From NCBI GenBank assembly GCA_028749115.1, contig JAQURD010000001.1, positions 1 through 64,000 on the forward strand: a stretch of DNA of 64,000 bases, given 5' to 3'. Each line of letters starts with the position of its first letter. Position 1 is the first letter of the stretch. The translations under genes and the position numbers were made by a program. Origin of the DNA: Acidobacteriota bacterium (lineage in GTDB: Bacteria > Acidobacteriota > Aminicenantia > Aminicenantales > Saccharicenantaceae). This document shows, one piece after another, positions 1 through 8,747 of the stretch. The notes below the pieces were generated by a model, which saw only the letters and a list, made by a program, of their open reading frames with translations, did no database searches and was not told the origin of the DNA.

Positions 1-11
1 CGATTATTCAT
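1..11 (-). CDS. 5' end of a gene running off the left edge
   Basis: Only the ATG (11-9) and the next codons are inside the window, so no product can be named. A near-perfect Shine-Dalgarno sequence, AAGGAGG at 24-18, sits 6 nt before the ATG on the reverse strand, which is why I call a real start here. The gene is transcribed away from the defence island. Confidence 0.45.
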
Positions 12-1255
12 AACCTTCCTCCTTAAAAGTGCTTATTTTTTTAGCTTCAATAAGCATAAAGAATCAAATAAATATATAGGGCAAAAAGACTCCATCTCAA
101 GAAACCATTTACCTTACGCAACAGTCGCTATAACCATCACTTGAACGATGCAATCCGTTAGCAAATTACCTCATGAAGTGTGCTAAACATTCTGGCTGGA
201 GCATTTTGAATAAGCTTTTCTTTCTGCCCTAATGATAACAAATGTCAAAGGGTAAAATAAAGAAAAAGGAAATTTGTCTATTCAAGAAACGCGAATGTTA
301 AGATGATCCCTGGATAGATTCTGACGGCTATTCACATTCACGCTAGCTCGTAAAGCCTCGACCTACCGCCCGAATTAAAAATAATCCGCCTCACTCAGGC
401 TGCAGCCCAGTTTTCTGACAGCAGCTCAGCCTGGCTCAGCACAGTCTGGGTGGCCTTTTCTTGTTTATCTGGCGGGTAATTATATTTTCGCAGCGTCCTT
501 TTACCGAGCGTCCTGAGATAAGCCTCGGGAACCTTTTTCTTTTTACATGAGGTGAATAAGAAATGCATATACCGTCTAAAGCGCAGCTGCAACGTATGGT
601 AGCGGCCCGAAGCTGTTAGGGGATAAAGATGACTGCGTGATCAATTCTAGGGGGGCGGACGAACCGATACTCTATATGCTGGCAGAGCAAAGGTTCACCC
701 CAACCACCAACTTCTCCCCAATAGGGCCAAAGGAAAAGTGTCCCTTCTTGGTTCCCATATTAGAGTTAGGAAATGCAACCGCTTCTATCATTGACCTAAA
801 AGTTATAGTCCTCATTGAAGAGCGAGACTTGATCATCGGGTTCTAAACGTCGGCTCAGACATAGATAGCCAGGGCACTGGTGAGTTCATGTAGCCCGTGA
901 TTTATAACCACGGCTGCGGCTTAGAAATTATAAGCGGATGGTCAAACAAGGTACTGGAGATGACCGATTTCATGAAGTCTGAAAAGCCTTAGCTCACGCT
1001 TGAAACTAGACGTGATCACCACAGAGGTTCTCAAGGGAATTAGCTTTTGCTATATATAGCTTTGATTAAGGCACTATGAATATTCAGATCTTTTTCAACA
1101 CTGGTTGGGTAAATGGAAGCACCTCCTTGCAACAACGGAAGGAAAGAAGATTTTCTTGCTTTCCGTTTCTTTATCCTAGCTAAACTATTATTATTGAAAC
1201 AATAAATAGCCTATGTTAATGTAATTGCGTAATAAGCTGTCTAAGCCGCTGAAAG
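12..1255. other. Long non-coding or decayed stretch at the island edge
   Basis: Apart from the HsdR remnant annotated separately (395-592), I see no intact gene. Short frames such as 637-846 have no ribosome site and no recognisable sequence. Around 920-990 the forward strand gives a short protein-like run broken by stops, so this is probably further debris of lost genes. Confidence 0.5.
395..592 (-). pseudogene. C-terminal remnant of type I restriction subunit HsdR
   Basis: The last 45 or so residues of this reverse-strand frame (about 535-395) read [19 protein letters not shown] followed by a QAELL...NW ending. That is the typical C-terminus of HsdR, the ATP-dependent translocase/nuclease subunit of type I restriction systems (DUF3387 region). 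The first 20 residues do not fit, and nothing upstream continues the protein, so this is a fragment of a gene of about 1000 codons. No hsdM or hsdS is nearby. It shows that the site once held a complete type I system. Confidence 0.7.
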
Positions 1256-2632
1256 ATGGACATCATAAAAATTTATCAAGGGTATTTTGATATAATAGAA
1301 GACTATTTCGGGAATATTAAGCATTACCTGGGACCAGAAGAAGATAGTCATATTAATTTGGGCATGGATATGGCCAACTATCCATTAATATCGGATCTTA
1401 TTTTTGATGCTACTGCAGATATAGGTTTAGCAATCGAGAAATATTGGAGGGATAATATAAAAAACATTATGGATTATATTATTAAAGATCGAAATGTTCT
1501 AAAGTGTGTTTATTCTGGAAATATTTCACCACCGATCCTGGAAAATTTTGTTAAAAAAAGTGCACTTTATATTGATACTGTAATATTGCCCGATCCGATT
1601 TATAGTCTTTGTCTTATGCAGAAACAAATTACAATGGACAATAAGTACTATATCAATAGACTTATTAGAAATGTTTTTAATATATGGAAACTAAAGGAAC
1701 TAATTTTAGCAGATACCAGAGAAAGGATAATCTTAATACTTCCGATTAATCTTGGCATTATTACACAGAAGGAAAGGGAAATATTATTGAAAGCTGGCGA
1801 GGCAGGATTCGTTTCTTATATCAGCGATTTGTTTGGGCACGATTTGGTCAATAATGAGGCTTGTTTCGATTATATGCACCGGCTAGAAACAACTGAAGAT
1901 GTATTTAATGCTATTAAAAAAAAAGAAATATTGCCAAATGAGTTCAAACAATTTGAATCATTTGATAGTTTTCTTAGGGCATTTTATGATAGTCAGAAAT
2001 ATTTAAAAATCAGCATTCGTACTGTCGGTGAGCGTTTTGGTATATATATCAGATCTCAGTTCATTCGAGTTCAAGAGCATAAATTCTTCTGCGAGAAGCT
2101 TACTGCAGAGCCCATTTATGATAATGAATTGGCATGGTTCTTTTTTAACTATGAGATCGGCGGCATAGATATGGATGCTTCAATTGCTTCAGCTCTTCAA
2201 CAGGAAAAGTTTGAATGGATCACCAAAGTTCCGCTTATTGCTTTAAAAAAATTTAGAGAGGAGAACAAGCTGGAATATATGAGGAGTGTAATTAGAAAAG
2301 GTATAACAGATTTAAAGGCTAAGAGTGATAGGGAACTTATCGAGGTATCGAAAGAAATAGAGAAGAATCTACAAGAGGAATTTCTGCGACAGAAAGCAGA
2401 AATAGAGGATTTAAGAAGTGAAGTAAAAAAAATAACAAAAAAAGACATGCCGATCACAACATTAGGATTTATCGCTGGGTTTATCCCAGTTTTGAGGGAT
2501 GTAATTTCGTTACTAACTGTGGGGCGTGATATCAATAGGCTGGTAAGTAGGAAAAAGAATATTACTCAAGAATTGATAGGGAGAGAAAGCGATTTTATTA
2601 ATCTATTGATGAAATCCTATGAAAACAATTAA
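1256..2632 (+). CDS. Unknown protein with C-terminal coiled coil
   Basis: A 458-residue soluble protein that I do not recognise. The N-terminal two thirds are mixed alpha/beta with a motif around residue 100 (IDTVILPDPI) that looks like a conserved turn. Residues of about 365-410 are heptad-rich and charged (KEIEKNLQEE, IEDLRSEVKKITKK) and should form a coiled coil. A short hydrophobic stretch follows (ITTLGFIAGFIPVLRDVI), perhaps a membrane or packing helix. No strong ribosome site precedes the ATG. The 3' end overlaps the next gene by 14 bp, so the two are probably translated together and work together. AT-rich composition and the neighbouring restriction genes suggest an accessory, possibly defence, role; that is inference only. 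Confidence 0.75.
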   Translation: MDIIKIYQGYFDIIEDYFGNIKHYLGPEEDSHINLGMDMANYPLISDLIFDATADIGLAIEKYWRDNIKNIMDYIIKDRNVLKCVYSGNISPPILENFVKKSALYIDTVILPDPIYSLCLMQKQITMDNKYYINRLIRNVFNIWKLKELILADTRERIILILPINLGIITQKEREILLKAGEAGFVSYISDLFGHDLVNNEACFDYMHRLETTEDVFNAIKKKEILPNEFKQFESFDSFLRAFYDSQKYLKISIRTVGERFGIYIRSQFIRVQEHKFFCEKLTAEPIYDNELAWFFFNYEIGGIDMDASIASALQQEKFEWITKVPLIALKKFREENKLEYMRSVIRKGITDLKAKSDRELIEVSKEIEKNLQEEFLRQKAEIEDLRSEVKKITKKDMPITTLGFIAGFIPVLRDVISLLTVGRDINRLVSRKKNITQELIGRESDFINLLMKSYENN

Positions 2633-3362
2633 AGAGATGGATATATTCGCCGATGGAATGAGAATATTTCTGGACTATGTTTCAAGGCAACTCAGGAAAA
2701 ACCCAAATTACTTGCCCCACCCTATAATCAGGGCTTTTTGGATGGCCTTCCAGGGCATTGAAAGCTTAAAAAATGGAGAATGCTCAATGGGCTTTTCCAG
2801 TGAGGGAACTAAAGATAGTGTCTATGAGCCATACATCGTTGTATTAAAAAAGCAAAAGAATGGAGTTGAGGTTAAAGAAATTCTGAATGCAAAAGTGGGG
2901 AAGCAGTTGTCAGTGGATATGATGATTATCATTTTTAGATTGCAGATTCAATTGGATAAAATTGAAGGGGATCTTATTGATCCAGAGGAGGCTGTGAATG
3001 CCTTAAATTATGTTATACCCGGAAAAAAGTTTTATTTCTTGGGCAACAGATGGAAAGAAGCAAAAGAAGAATTCATGAAATTAATGAAGGAGGGGAAAAT
3101 CCACCTGCCGCCTGACCCAAACATAGCGGAACAATTAAAGCAAATTGGCTCGGAAACACCTTGGGAGAATTATCCAAATAATATAAGGGCATTGATTGGG
3201 AGTTTTATTGCCCAGAAATTTGATAGTAGAGGTGGGATAGTGGTTATAACTACACCTAAGAAACTTAAGATTGAGAAGTATAAAGTATTTGATATTGCTA
3301 CTGAATTCTTGATGGCAGAGTATGCCAGATACTTAAGGCTAGTTAGGAAAAAAATTGATTAA
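2619..3362 (+). CDS. Unknown protein, partner of the upstream gene
   Basis: A 247-residue soluble protein with no family I can name. It starts inside the last codons of the preceding gene (14-bp overlap), which indicates translational coupling. Visible features are a helical N-terminus, a central region with PDPNIAEQL and TPWENYPNN, and a basic C-terminus (RYLRLVRKKID). There is no signal peptide or membrane helix. A faint likeness of the central part to phage packaging proteins was noticed but is not good enough to name. A met at codon 7 is an alternative start. Confidence 0.72.
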   Translation: MKTIKEMDIFADGMRIFLDYVSRQLRKNPNYLPHPIIRAFWMAFQGIESLKNGECSMGFSSEGTKDSVYEPYIVVLKKQKNGVEVKEILNAKVGKQLSVDMMIIIFRLQIQLDKIEGDLIDPEEAVNALNYVIPGKKFYFLGNRWKEAKEEFMKLMKEGKIHLPPDPNIAEQLKQIGSETPWENYPNNIRALIGSFIAQKFDSRGGIVVITTPKKLKIEKYKVFDIATEFLMAEYARYLRLVRKKID

Positions 3363-3804
3363 TGATTACGACAATGCGTTTCAGGAAGCCTTATTAGACT
3401 TGAAATTCTGTTTTTTTGTTCATGATATATAATTACTTTGCCAATAATCTATCCATAATAAAAATGCAACTTATCCTGAGCTATGCCATTTGTTTTAAAA
3501 AGTAAGTAGCCGAAAACAAGCATTTTTAGAGGCTCTAATTTAAGTGAGGAGTTTTTTCGCTTAGGATGACCAAATAGGGAATAAAACTTAATATAGCCGC
3601 ATCCAGCCTTCAAAAATTTGCCTGGCCATTTGATTCCATCAAATTTTTTAGATAGAGCTTCAATAAGTATCGCTTATTCTATCTGATATTTTTCCTTCTA
3701 CATTTTTATTACCTCACCATTCATTTCAGTGTTAGCCAAAAAATATGCTGGAAACATTATTGTGAAATCCATTTCGAATACTAAGTTCTTATGTGTGTTA
3801 GTGG

Positions 3805-4172
3805 CTAAAAAAATGCTAAACCTATAAGAGGGTTACTTTCCTTATCATTTTTCTGAAAAACACTATAATAAGATTTCGATCTTTCTCCGAAATCATTCAA
3901 AAAGGCTTCTTTATCAAAACCCTAATTTCAACGAAGTCATGTATGATAGCTGAAAGTAGATAATCGGGACATTTCATGGTAATAAGATTCCAAAGGGAAA
4001 ATAATACTAACTCGTAGAGCATTTTATCCTTATCCAAGTAGCTAACATCACCAGAGCTGCGCATATGCTCTGTAAAATCATTTATAAACTACCTCGCACT
4101 CCGAAGATTAATTATCAATATATGTGGGGCCAAGGACTCGATGATCATTTGTTTTTCGTCAGTTTCGTTCAT
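3805..4172 (-). pseudogene. Decayed small gene with nonsense and frameshift
   Basis: A good start is present: AGGAG (4184-4180) lies 7 nt before an ATG at 4172. The frame MNETDEKQMIIESL... hits an in-frame TAG at 4091-4089, then continues in the same frame for more than 50 protein-like residues (FINDFTEHMRSSGDVSYLDK...). Near 3930 a shift of frame is needed to continue as FDKEAFLNDFGERSKSYY..., which ends at a TAG at 3805. The reconstructed product is about 120 residues, helical and soluble. I do not recognise the family. One stop and one frameshift in so short a gene mean it is dead or the reading is wrong; a sequencing error could explain one lesion but hardly both. Confidence 0.45.
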
Positions 4173-4543
4173 TTTATGCTCCTAGCACAAGATAATAGTA
4201 AAGGGCCGCCAAAATTGGGCGCATTGAATCTAGGCTCTCATTCCTCTTACAATTGTACAAAATCTGTTTTCTGCTGTTGTCTCCCGTTTACCAATTTTAT
4301 TTCATCACTCGGAATCGTAAGTTAGGTTGCAGCCGCGTGTCAAGTTAAGTTCTTATTCGGGTCAAGAGATTGTATCCAAGGGGAAGGTGTCTTAGCGGCA
4401 CAGGCAGAGTAAGCGATATCTGAGCCCAGTAAGGCTGTTTCCCAGCATTGGGAGAATAGTTCGGATAGTGTCGCACTTTTTTAGTTTCTTTTTCTTACTT
4501 ATCTGGCTGGAAGAATTGTACTTCTTATTAAGGATTCTTTTTC

Positions 4544-4573
4544 TTGACCATTTTCAAACACCCAGTTTATACT
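4544..4573 (+). promoter_or_regulatory. Sigma-70-type promoter of the RM gene
   Basis: TTGACC (4544-4549) and TATACT (4568-4573) are separated by 18 bp and lie just upstream of the restriction-modification gene at 4600, leaving a short leader. The ribosome site AGGAGA (4588-4593) is 6 nt from the ATG. Confidence 0.6.
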
Positions 4574-4599
4574 CATAATAAGAAACAGGAGAGACATGA

Positions 4600-7500
4600 A
4601 TGCTCAAGAGCTATTTAAAAGAAATAACTGAAATTGCTTTAAGAGGGGACGATAGGGAAGAGAGCTATTATTCAACACTGGAAAGGCTCCTCAAAGAATA
4701 TGCAGATTCTACTGGCAATCCCGAAATTAAAATAACTACACTTCCAAAAAAGACAGAAGCCGGTAATCCTGACTTTCGAATCTGGGATGGGCAGCAGCAT
4801 ATTGTTGGTTACATTGAAGCCAAATCCCCCAAAATAGGTGATCTTGATAACATCGAGCAAACGGAACAATTAAAACGTTACATCAATACATTTCCCAATA
4901 TTATCCTGACAAATTTTCTTGACTTTAGACTTTATAGAAATGGCACTTTGATAGATTCTGTTCGGATAGGTGAGGCATCCATTATCTATCAGGTCGGACA
5001 GATTCCACCTGTCGAAAATGAAGCCAAATTCTTTGCCTTCTTGGATAGGTTTCTGTCTTATTCTTTGCCTAAAGTTTATGATGCCAGATCCCTGGCTATT
5101 GAGCTGGCAAAACGTACTAGATTCCTTAGAGATGAAGTCGTAGCCCAGGAACTTAGAGAAGAAGGCAGCTCCGGGAAGACCAATCTTTCAGGGTTTTATG
5201 AAGCTTTCCGTAAATTCCTGATCGCTGGCCTTTCACAGGAGGAGTTTGCTGACCTTTATTCTCAGACAATTACTTATGGGCTTTTTGCTGCCAGGACAAG
5301 GTCAAAAGACAAATTTAACCGAAAACTGGCTTATGATTATATTCCTCAGACTATTGGCATTTTAAGGGATGTTTTCCAGTTTATATCTTTAGGAAGCCTT
5401 CCCTCTCAGATGGAATGGATCATCGATGATATTTCAGAAGTCCTGGCTGTAACTGATGTTTATAAAATTCTTGATGATTATTTTCGTAAAGGCAAAGGGA
5501 GCGACCCGATCGTTCATTTTTATGAGACCTTTTTGGCAGAATATGACCCCAAGACGCGGGAGAAAAGAGGGGTTTATTATACTCCTGAACCGGTAGTTTC
5601 TTATATTGTCCGTTCCCTTCAAAAAATTCTGAAAACTCATTTTACTAGACCTGAAGGATTAGCTCAGCCTAACGTAACCGTCTTGGATCCGGCTGCTGGA
5701 ACCCTGACCTTCTTAGCTGAAGCCACGAAACTGGCTGTAGAAGAATTTGTTCAAAGATATGGAGAAGGGGCAAAAGGCAGCTTTATCAAGGGGCACGTTT
5801 TAAAAAATTTCTATGCTTTTGAGCTTATGATGGCTCCTTATACTATAGGGCATATAAAGATGTCTTTTTGGCTGGAAGAGCTCGGCTATAAACTCGAAGC
5901 AGATGAGCGCTTCAAACTTTATCTGACTAATACATTAGAGATGGAAGAGTTAGCTCAATCGACATTACCTGGTATGGCCTCGCTTTCAGAAGAGTCTCAC
6001 CTGGCAGGAAAGGTCAAAAAAGAAACACCAATTCTCGTCATACTTGGAAATCCGCCCTATTCCGGACATTCAGCCAATAAGGGCCCCTGGATAAGTGATT
6101 TATTGAAAAAGGGATATACACTGGCCAATGGAAGCAAAGATGATGGCTACTACACGGTCGATGGGAAGCCTCTTAAAGAAAAAAATCCAAAATGGCTCCA
6201 AGATGATTATGTCAAATTTATCCGTTTTGCGCAGTGGAAAATAGACCAGGCCGGCGAGGGGATTATAGGGTTTATCACTAATCATAGCTATCTTGATAAC
6301 CCAACTTTCCGAGGGATGCGACGGAGCTTGATGAGAAGCTTTAATGAAATTTATATTCTCGATCTACATGGCAATTCTTTGAAGAAAGAAATATGCCCCG
6401 ATGGTTCACCAGATGAAAACGTTTTTGATATTAGGCAAGGAGTTGCTATTGCCTTTTTTATAAAAAAGAAGAGTCCAAAAGAAAGTTGCAGCGTCCATCA
6501 CTCAGAGCTATGGGGATTGAGAGAAAAAAAATATGATTGGCTTAGAAAAAATGATATCGAGACGACGGATTGGCTGGAGATATCTCCAAAACTGGGCTTT
6601 TATCTTTTTATTCCTCGCGATGAAACATTGATCGAGGCCTACGAAAGTTATCCCAAAATTACAGACATCTTTAAGCTGAACAGTGTGGGAATCGTTACAG
6701 CTCGTGATAATCTGACAATACACTGGAGCCGGGACGATGCCTGGGCCACAGTCTCAACTTTTTCGAAGATGGATAAAGAGCTGGCACGGCAGGCCTATAA
6801 GCTTGGGAAAGATGTAAGAGATTGGAAAGTGGAATTTGCTCAAAAAGATCTTATGGACAGCGGTCTGGACAAAAATAAGATTGTTCCGATTCTCTACCGA
6901 CCTTTTGATGTTCGTTATACATATTACACCGGTAGGTCGAGAGGCTTCATTTGCATGCCTCGTCCTGAGGTAATGCAGCATATGCTAAAAGAAAACCTTG
7001 GGTTGATTACCTCAAGACAAATGGATAAATCAGGATTTCAGCCTGTGTTTATAACCGATACAATAATAGATGCTCACTGCATAACTTCAGCTACTTCTAT
7101 CTCGAATATTTTCCCAATTTACATCTACACTGATAACGGAATTCTTCATCAGCACCAAGGCCAACCAGAAAGAAAAATAAATATTAATAAACAAATAATT
7201 GAATATCTTGAGCAACTTTATCAATGGCATTTATTACCTGAGGAGATTTTCTATTATCTCTATGCTGTTCTTTATTCGAACACATATCGCTCAAAATATG
7301 CAGAATTCCTTAAAATGGATTTTCCCCGGATACCTTTTACCAGCGACGTCAGACTTTTTAAACAGATTGCTGCCCTTGGAAAAAGACTGGCGGATTTACA
7401 TCTTTTAAAAGCCAATGAGCTTGAGACTCCAATAGCCAGGTTTCAAGGTCATGGCAATGGCAGAGTTGAAAAAGTCATATATAAAGAGGGAAGAGTTTAT

Positions 7501-7731
7501 ATAAATCAAAGCCAGCATTTTGAGCCGGTTCCGCCTGAAGTGTGGTCTTATCAAATCGGCGGGTATCAAGTATGCAGTAAATGGCTAAAAGATAGAAAGG
7601 GGAGGATTCTATCCCTCGACGAAATTAAGAAATACTGCCAGATTGTTACCGCCCTAAAAATAACCATTGACGTTCAACAACAAATAGACGACCTTTATCC
7701 CTCTATTGAACAAGCCGTTATTAAGTTTTGA
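4600..7731 (+). CDS. Single-chain restriction-modification enzyme (type IIG / ISP-like)
   Basis: A 1043-residue fusion of nuclease, DNA adenine methyltransferase and target-recognition parts. Residues of about 40-110 carry a PD-(D/E)XK-type nuclease site: D58 in GNPDFRIW, and E73-x-K75 in GYIEAKSP. After a helical linker come methyltransferase motif X (RGVYYTPEPVVSYIV, about 323-337), SAM-binding motif I (DPAAGTLTF, 363-371) and catalytic motif IV (NPPY, 484-487), which marks an N6-adenine amino methylase. The last 140 residues (GGYQVCSKWLKDRKGR, then VTALKITIDV) match the C-terminal specificity domain of type ISP enzymes. No SF2 helicase motifs are present, so it differs from true type ISP translocating enzymes and is closer to type IIG. 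A separate S or R gene is not needed. It has its own promoter and stands alone. Confidence 0.88.
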   Translation: MLKSYLKEITEIALRGDDREESYYSTLERLLKEYADSTGNPEIKITTLPKKTEAGNPDFRIWDGQQHIVGYIEAKSPKIGDLDNIEQTEQLKRYINTFPNIILTNFLDFRLYRNGTLIDSVRIGEASIIYQVGQIPPVENEAKFFAFLDRFLSYSLPKVYDARSLAIELAKRTRFLRDEVVAQELREEGSSGKTNLSGFYEAFRKFLIAGLSQEEFADLYSQTITYGLFAARTRSKDKFNRKLAYDYIPQTIGILRDVFQFISLGSLPSQMEWIIDDISEVLAVTDVYKILDDYFRKGKGSDPIVHFYETFLAEYDPKTREKRGVYYTPEPVVSYIVRSLQKILKTHFTRPEGLAQPNVTVLDPAAGTLTFLAEATKLAVEEFVQRYGEGAKGSFIKGHVLKNFYAFELMMAPYTIGHIKMSFWLEELGYKLEADERFKLYLTNTLEMEELAQSTLPGMASLSEESHLAGKVKKETPILVILGNPPYSGHSANKGPWISDLLKKGYTLANGSKDDGYYTVDGKPLKEKNPKWLQDDYVKFIRFAQWKIDQAGEGIIGFITNHSYLDNPTFRGMRRSLMRSFNEIYILDLHGNSLKKEICPDGSPDENVFDIRQGVAIAFFIKKKSPKESCSVHHSELWGLREKKYDWLRKNDIETTDWLEISPKLGFYLFIPRDETLIEAYESYPKITDIFKLNSVGIVTARDNLTIHWSRDDAWATVSTFSKMDKELARQAYKLGKDVRDWKVEFAQKDLMDSGLDKNKIVPILYRPFDVRYTYYTGRSRGFICMPRPEVMQHMLKENLGLITSRQMDKSGFQPVFITDTIIDAHCITSATSISNIFPIYIYTDNGILHQHQGQPERKININKQIIEYLEQLYQWHLLPEEIFYYLYAVLYSNTYRSKYAEFLKMDFPRIPFTSDVRLFKQIAALGKRLADLHLLKANELETPIARFQGHGNGRVEKVIYKEGRVYINQSQHFEPVPPEVWSYQIGGYQVCSKWLKDRKGRILSLDEIKKYCQIVTALKITIDVQQQIDDLYPSIEQAVIKF

Positions 7732-8069
7732 TCTGTGTAAGTTCATAAAATCCTTTCTCTAGTTTGGTTAAATATTTAATGCCTCAATAGGCCGTGCTTT
7801 TTATAAACCTACTAAACACTAGTGGCCAGGTTCGTCTACCCCCCTGACAGGAGTAAAAATTTTGCTTGACAGATCGTTGAGGAATATAAAAAAATAACAG
7901 AAAAGACTTTGTAAAGCAAATGCGTGGTTATGAGACCAAGGTTCCTTCGGAATCGGAATATGTGGATCTCTGTCATAAACCCAATGGGCTCATAGCAGAT
8001 ATGGTGACAATATGCTGTTAGATATCAAAAAGAATTTATAAAAAAAAGAAAAAATAAATGGGAGAATCT
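7732..8069. other. Intergenic gap before the GHKL cluster
   Basis: A TTGACA occurs at about 7864 but has no good -10 at the right distance. A short open run at about 7918-8022 encodes roughly 34 residues without a ribosome site and is probably not a gene. Nothing else was recognised. Confidence 0.4.
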
Positions 8070-8732
8070 ATGAAGCAAATAACAAACATTAAATCCCCTG
8101 GTATATCAAAAATGAAATCTCTCTCTGCGTTCGATTTAGAAAGATACAAAAATGTAAGCCTTGATCACCTCATAATATACACTTTGGCCAAATTAGAAGA
8201 CATCGGGGTTGATTTGTCCTTCGAAAATGCCGTTGTTGCGGCTTATAAGTTGTTTCCCGCAAAATTTTCTTTAATAGGATTTCCAGACTATCCTGACTCT
8301 CTTCGAGTCTATACTTGCCTCTGGAGATGCAGTACAGACAGGAAAAAATTATGGATTGGAGGCAAAATTCGCCAAGGGTTTACATTGACAGAAAAAAGCT
8401 GGAAATTTATAGAAGAAGCCCGAAATCTATTGGAGGGGAAAGCTGCAAAAAAGGGGAAGGCTCTATCTAAAACTAGAAGAAAAGAAGTAATCCTAGAAGA
8501 GATGCTTTCTTCTCCGGCTTACCAAAAGTATGCAAAGGGATTAGAGCAGGCCATTACGGAAGCCGACTTTTGCTATCTTTTACAAGGCACACTTGATTCT
8601 TCTAAGGATACCTTACGGGAGAACTTAGAATCACTTAAAGCATATGCTTCTGAATTAAGAAGAGATGATATATTAAAGTTTTTAAGTAAGCTTGAGGAAC
8701 GATTTAAGAGGTTTTTAACCAACAAAAAATGA
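8070..8732 (+). CDS. Small basic protein, probable winged-helix, first gene of GHKL cluster
   Basis: The ATG at 8070 is chosen because GGGAG (8060-8064) lies 5 nt upstream; the ATG at 8058 has no ribosome site. The product has about 220 residues. Residues of about 30-110 (helices, then RQGFTLTEKSWKFIEEA) look like a winged-helix fold. A Lys/Arg-rich linker (AAKKGKALSKTRRKE) joins it to a helical C-terminus. The gene stops 15 bp before the GHKL ATPase and is surely co-transcribed with it. A DNA-binding or adaptor role for the ATPase is inferred from fold and position; I do not recognise a named family. Confidence 0.72.
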   Translation: MKQITNIKSPGISKMKSLSAFDLERYKNVSLDHLIIYTLAKLEDIGVDLSFENAVVAAYKLFPAKFSLIGFPDYPDSLRVYTCLWRCSTDRKKLWIGGKIRQGFTLTEKSWKFIEEARNLLEGKAAKKGKALSKTRRKEVILEEMLSSPAYQKYAKGLEQAITEADFCYLLQGTLDSSKDTLRENLESLKAYASELRRDDILKFLSKLEERFKRFLTNKK

Positions 8733-8747
8733 AGAGGAGACAATTGA

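Larger units (their letters stand above)
3363..4599. other. Gene-poor stretch with reverse-strand gene debris
   Basis: No intact gene is seen. The reverse strand keeps a decayed gene at 4172-3805 (separate entry), and a further open run at about 3690-3449 giving roughly 70 protein-like residues (including KFDGIKWPGK and SLFGHPKRKNSS) with no start codon. The forward frame 4065-4325 lies antisense to this debris and is judged spurious. The last 60 bases hold the promoter of the restriction-modification gene. Confidence 0.5.

Noticed and set aside
637-846. Forward 69-codon frame in the left gap
   Set aside because: No ribosome site and no recognisable sequence; lies in a stretch of gene debris.
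2619-3362. Phage terminase-like identity for the second unknown gene
   Set aside because: Only a faint likeness over about 30 residues; no Walker or nuclease motifs.
4065-4325. Forward 86-codon frame
   Set aside because: Antisense to the decayed reverse-strand gene, whose sequence is more protein-like and has a proper ribosome site.
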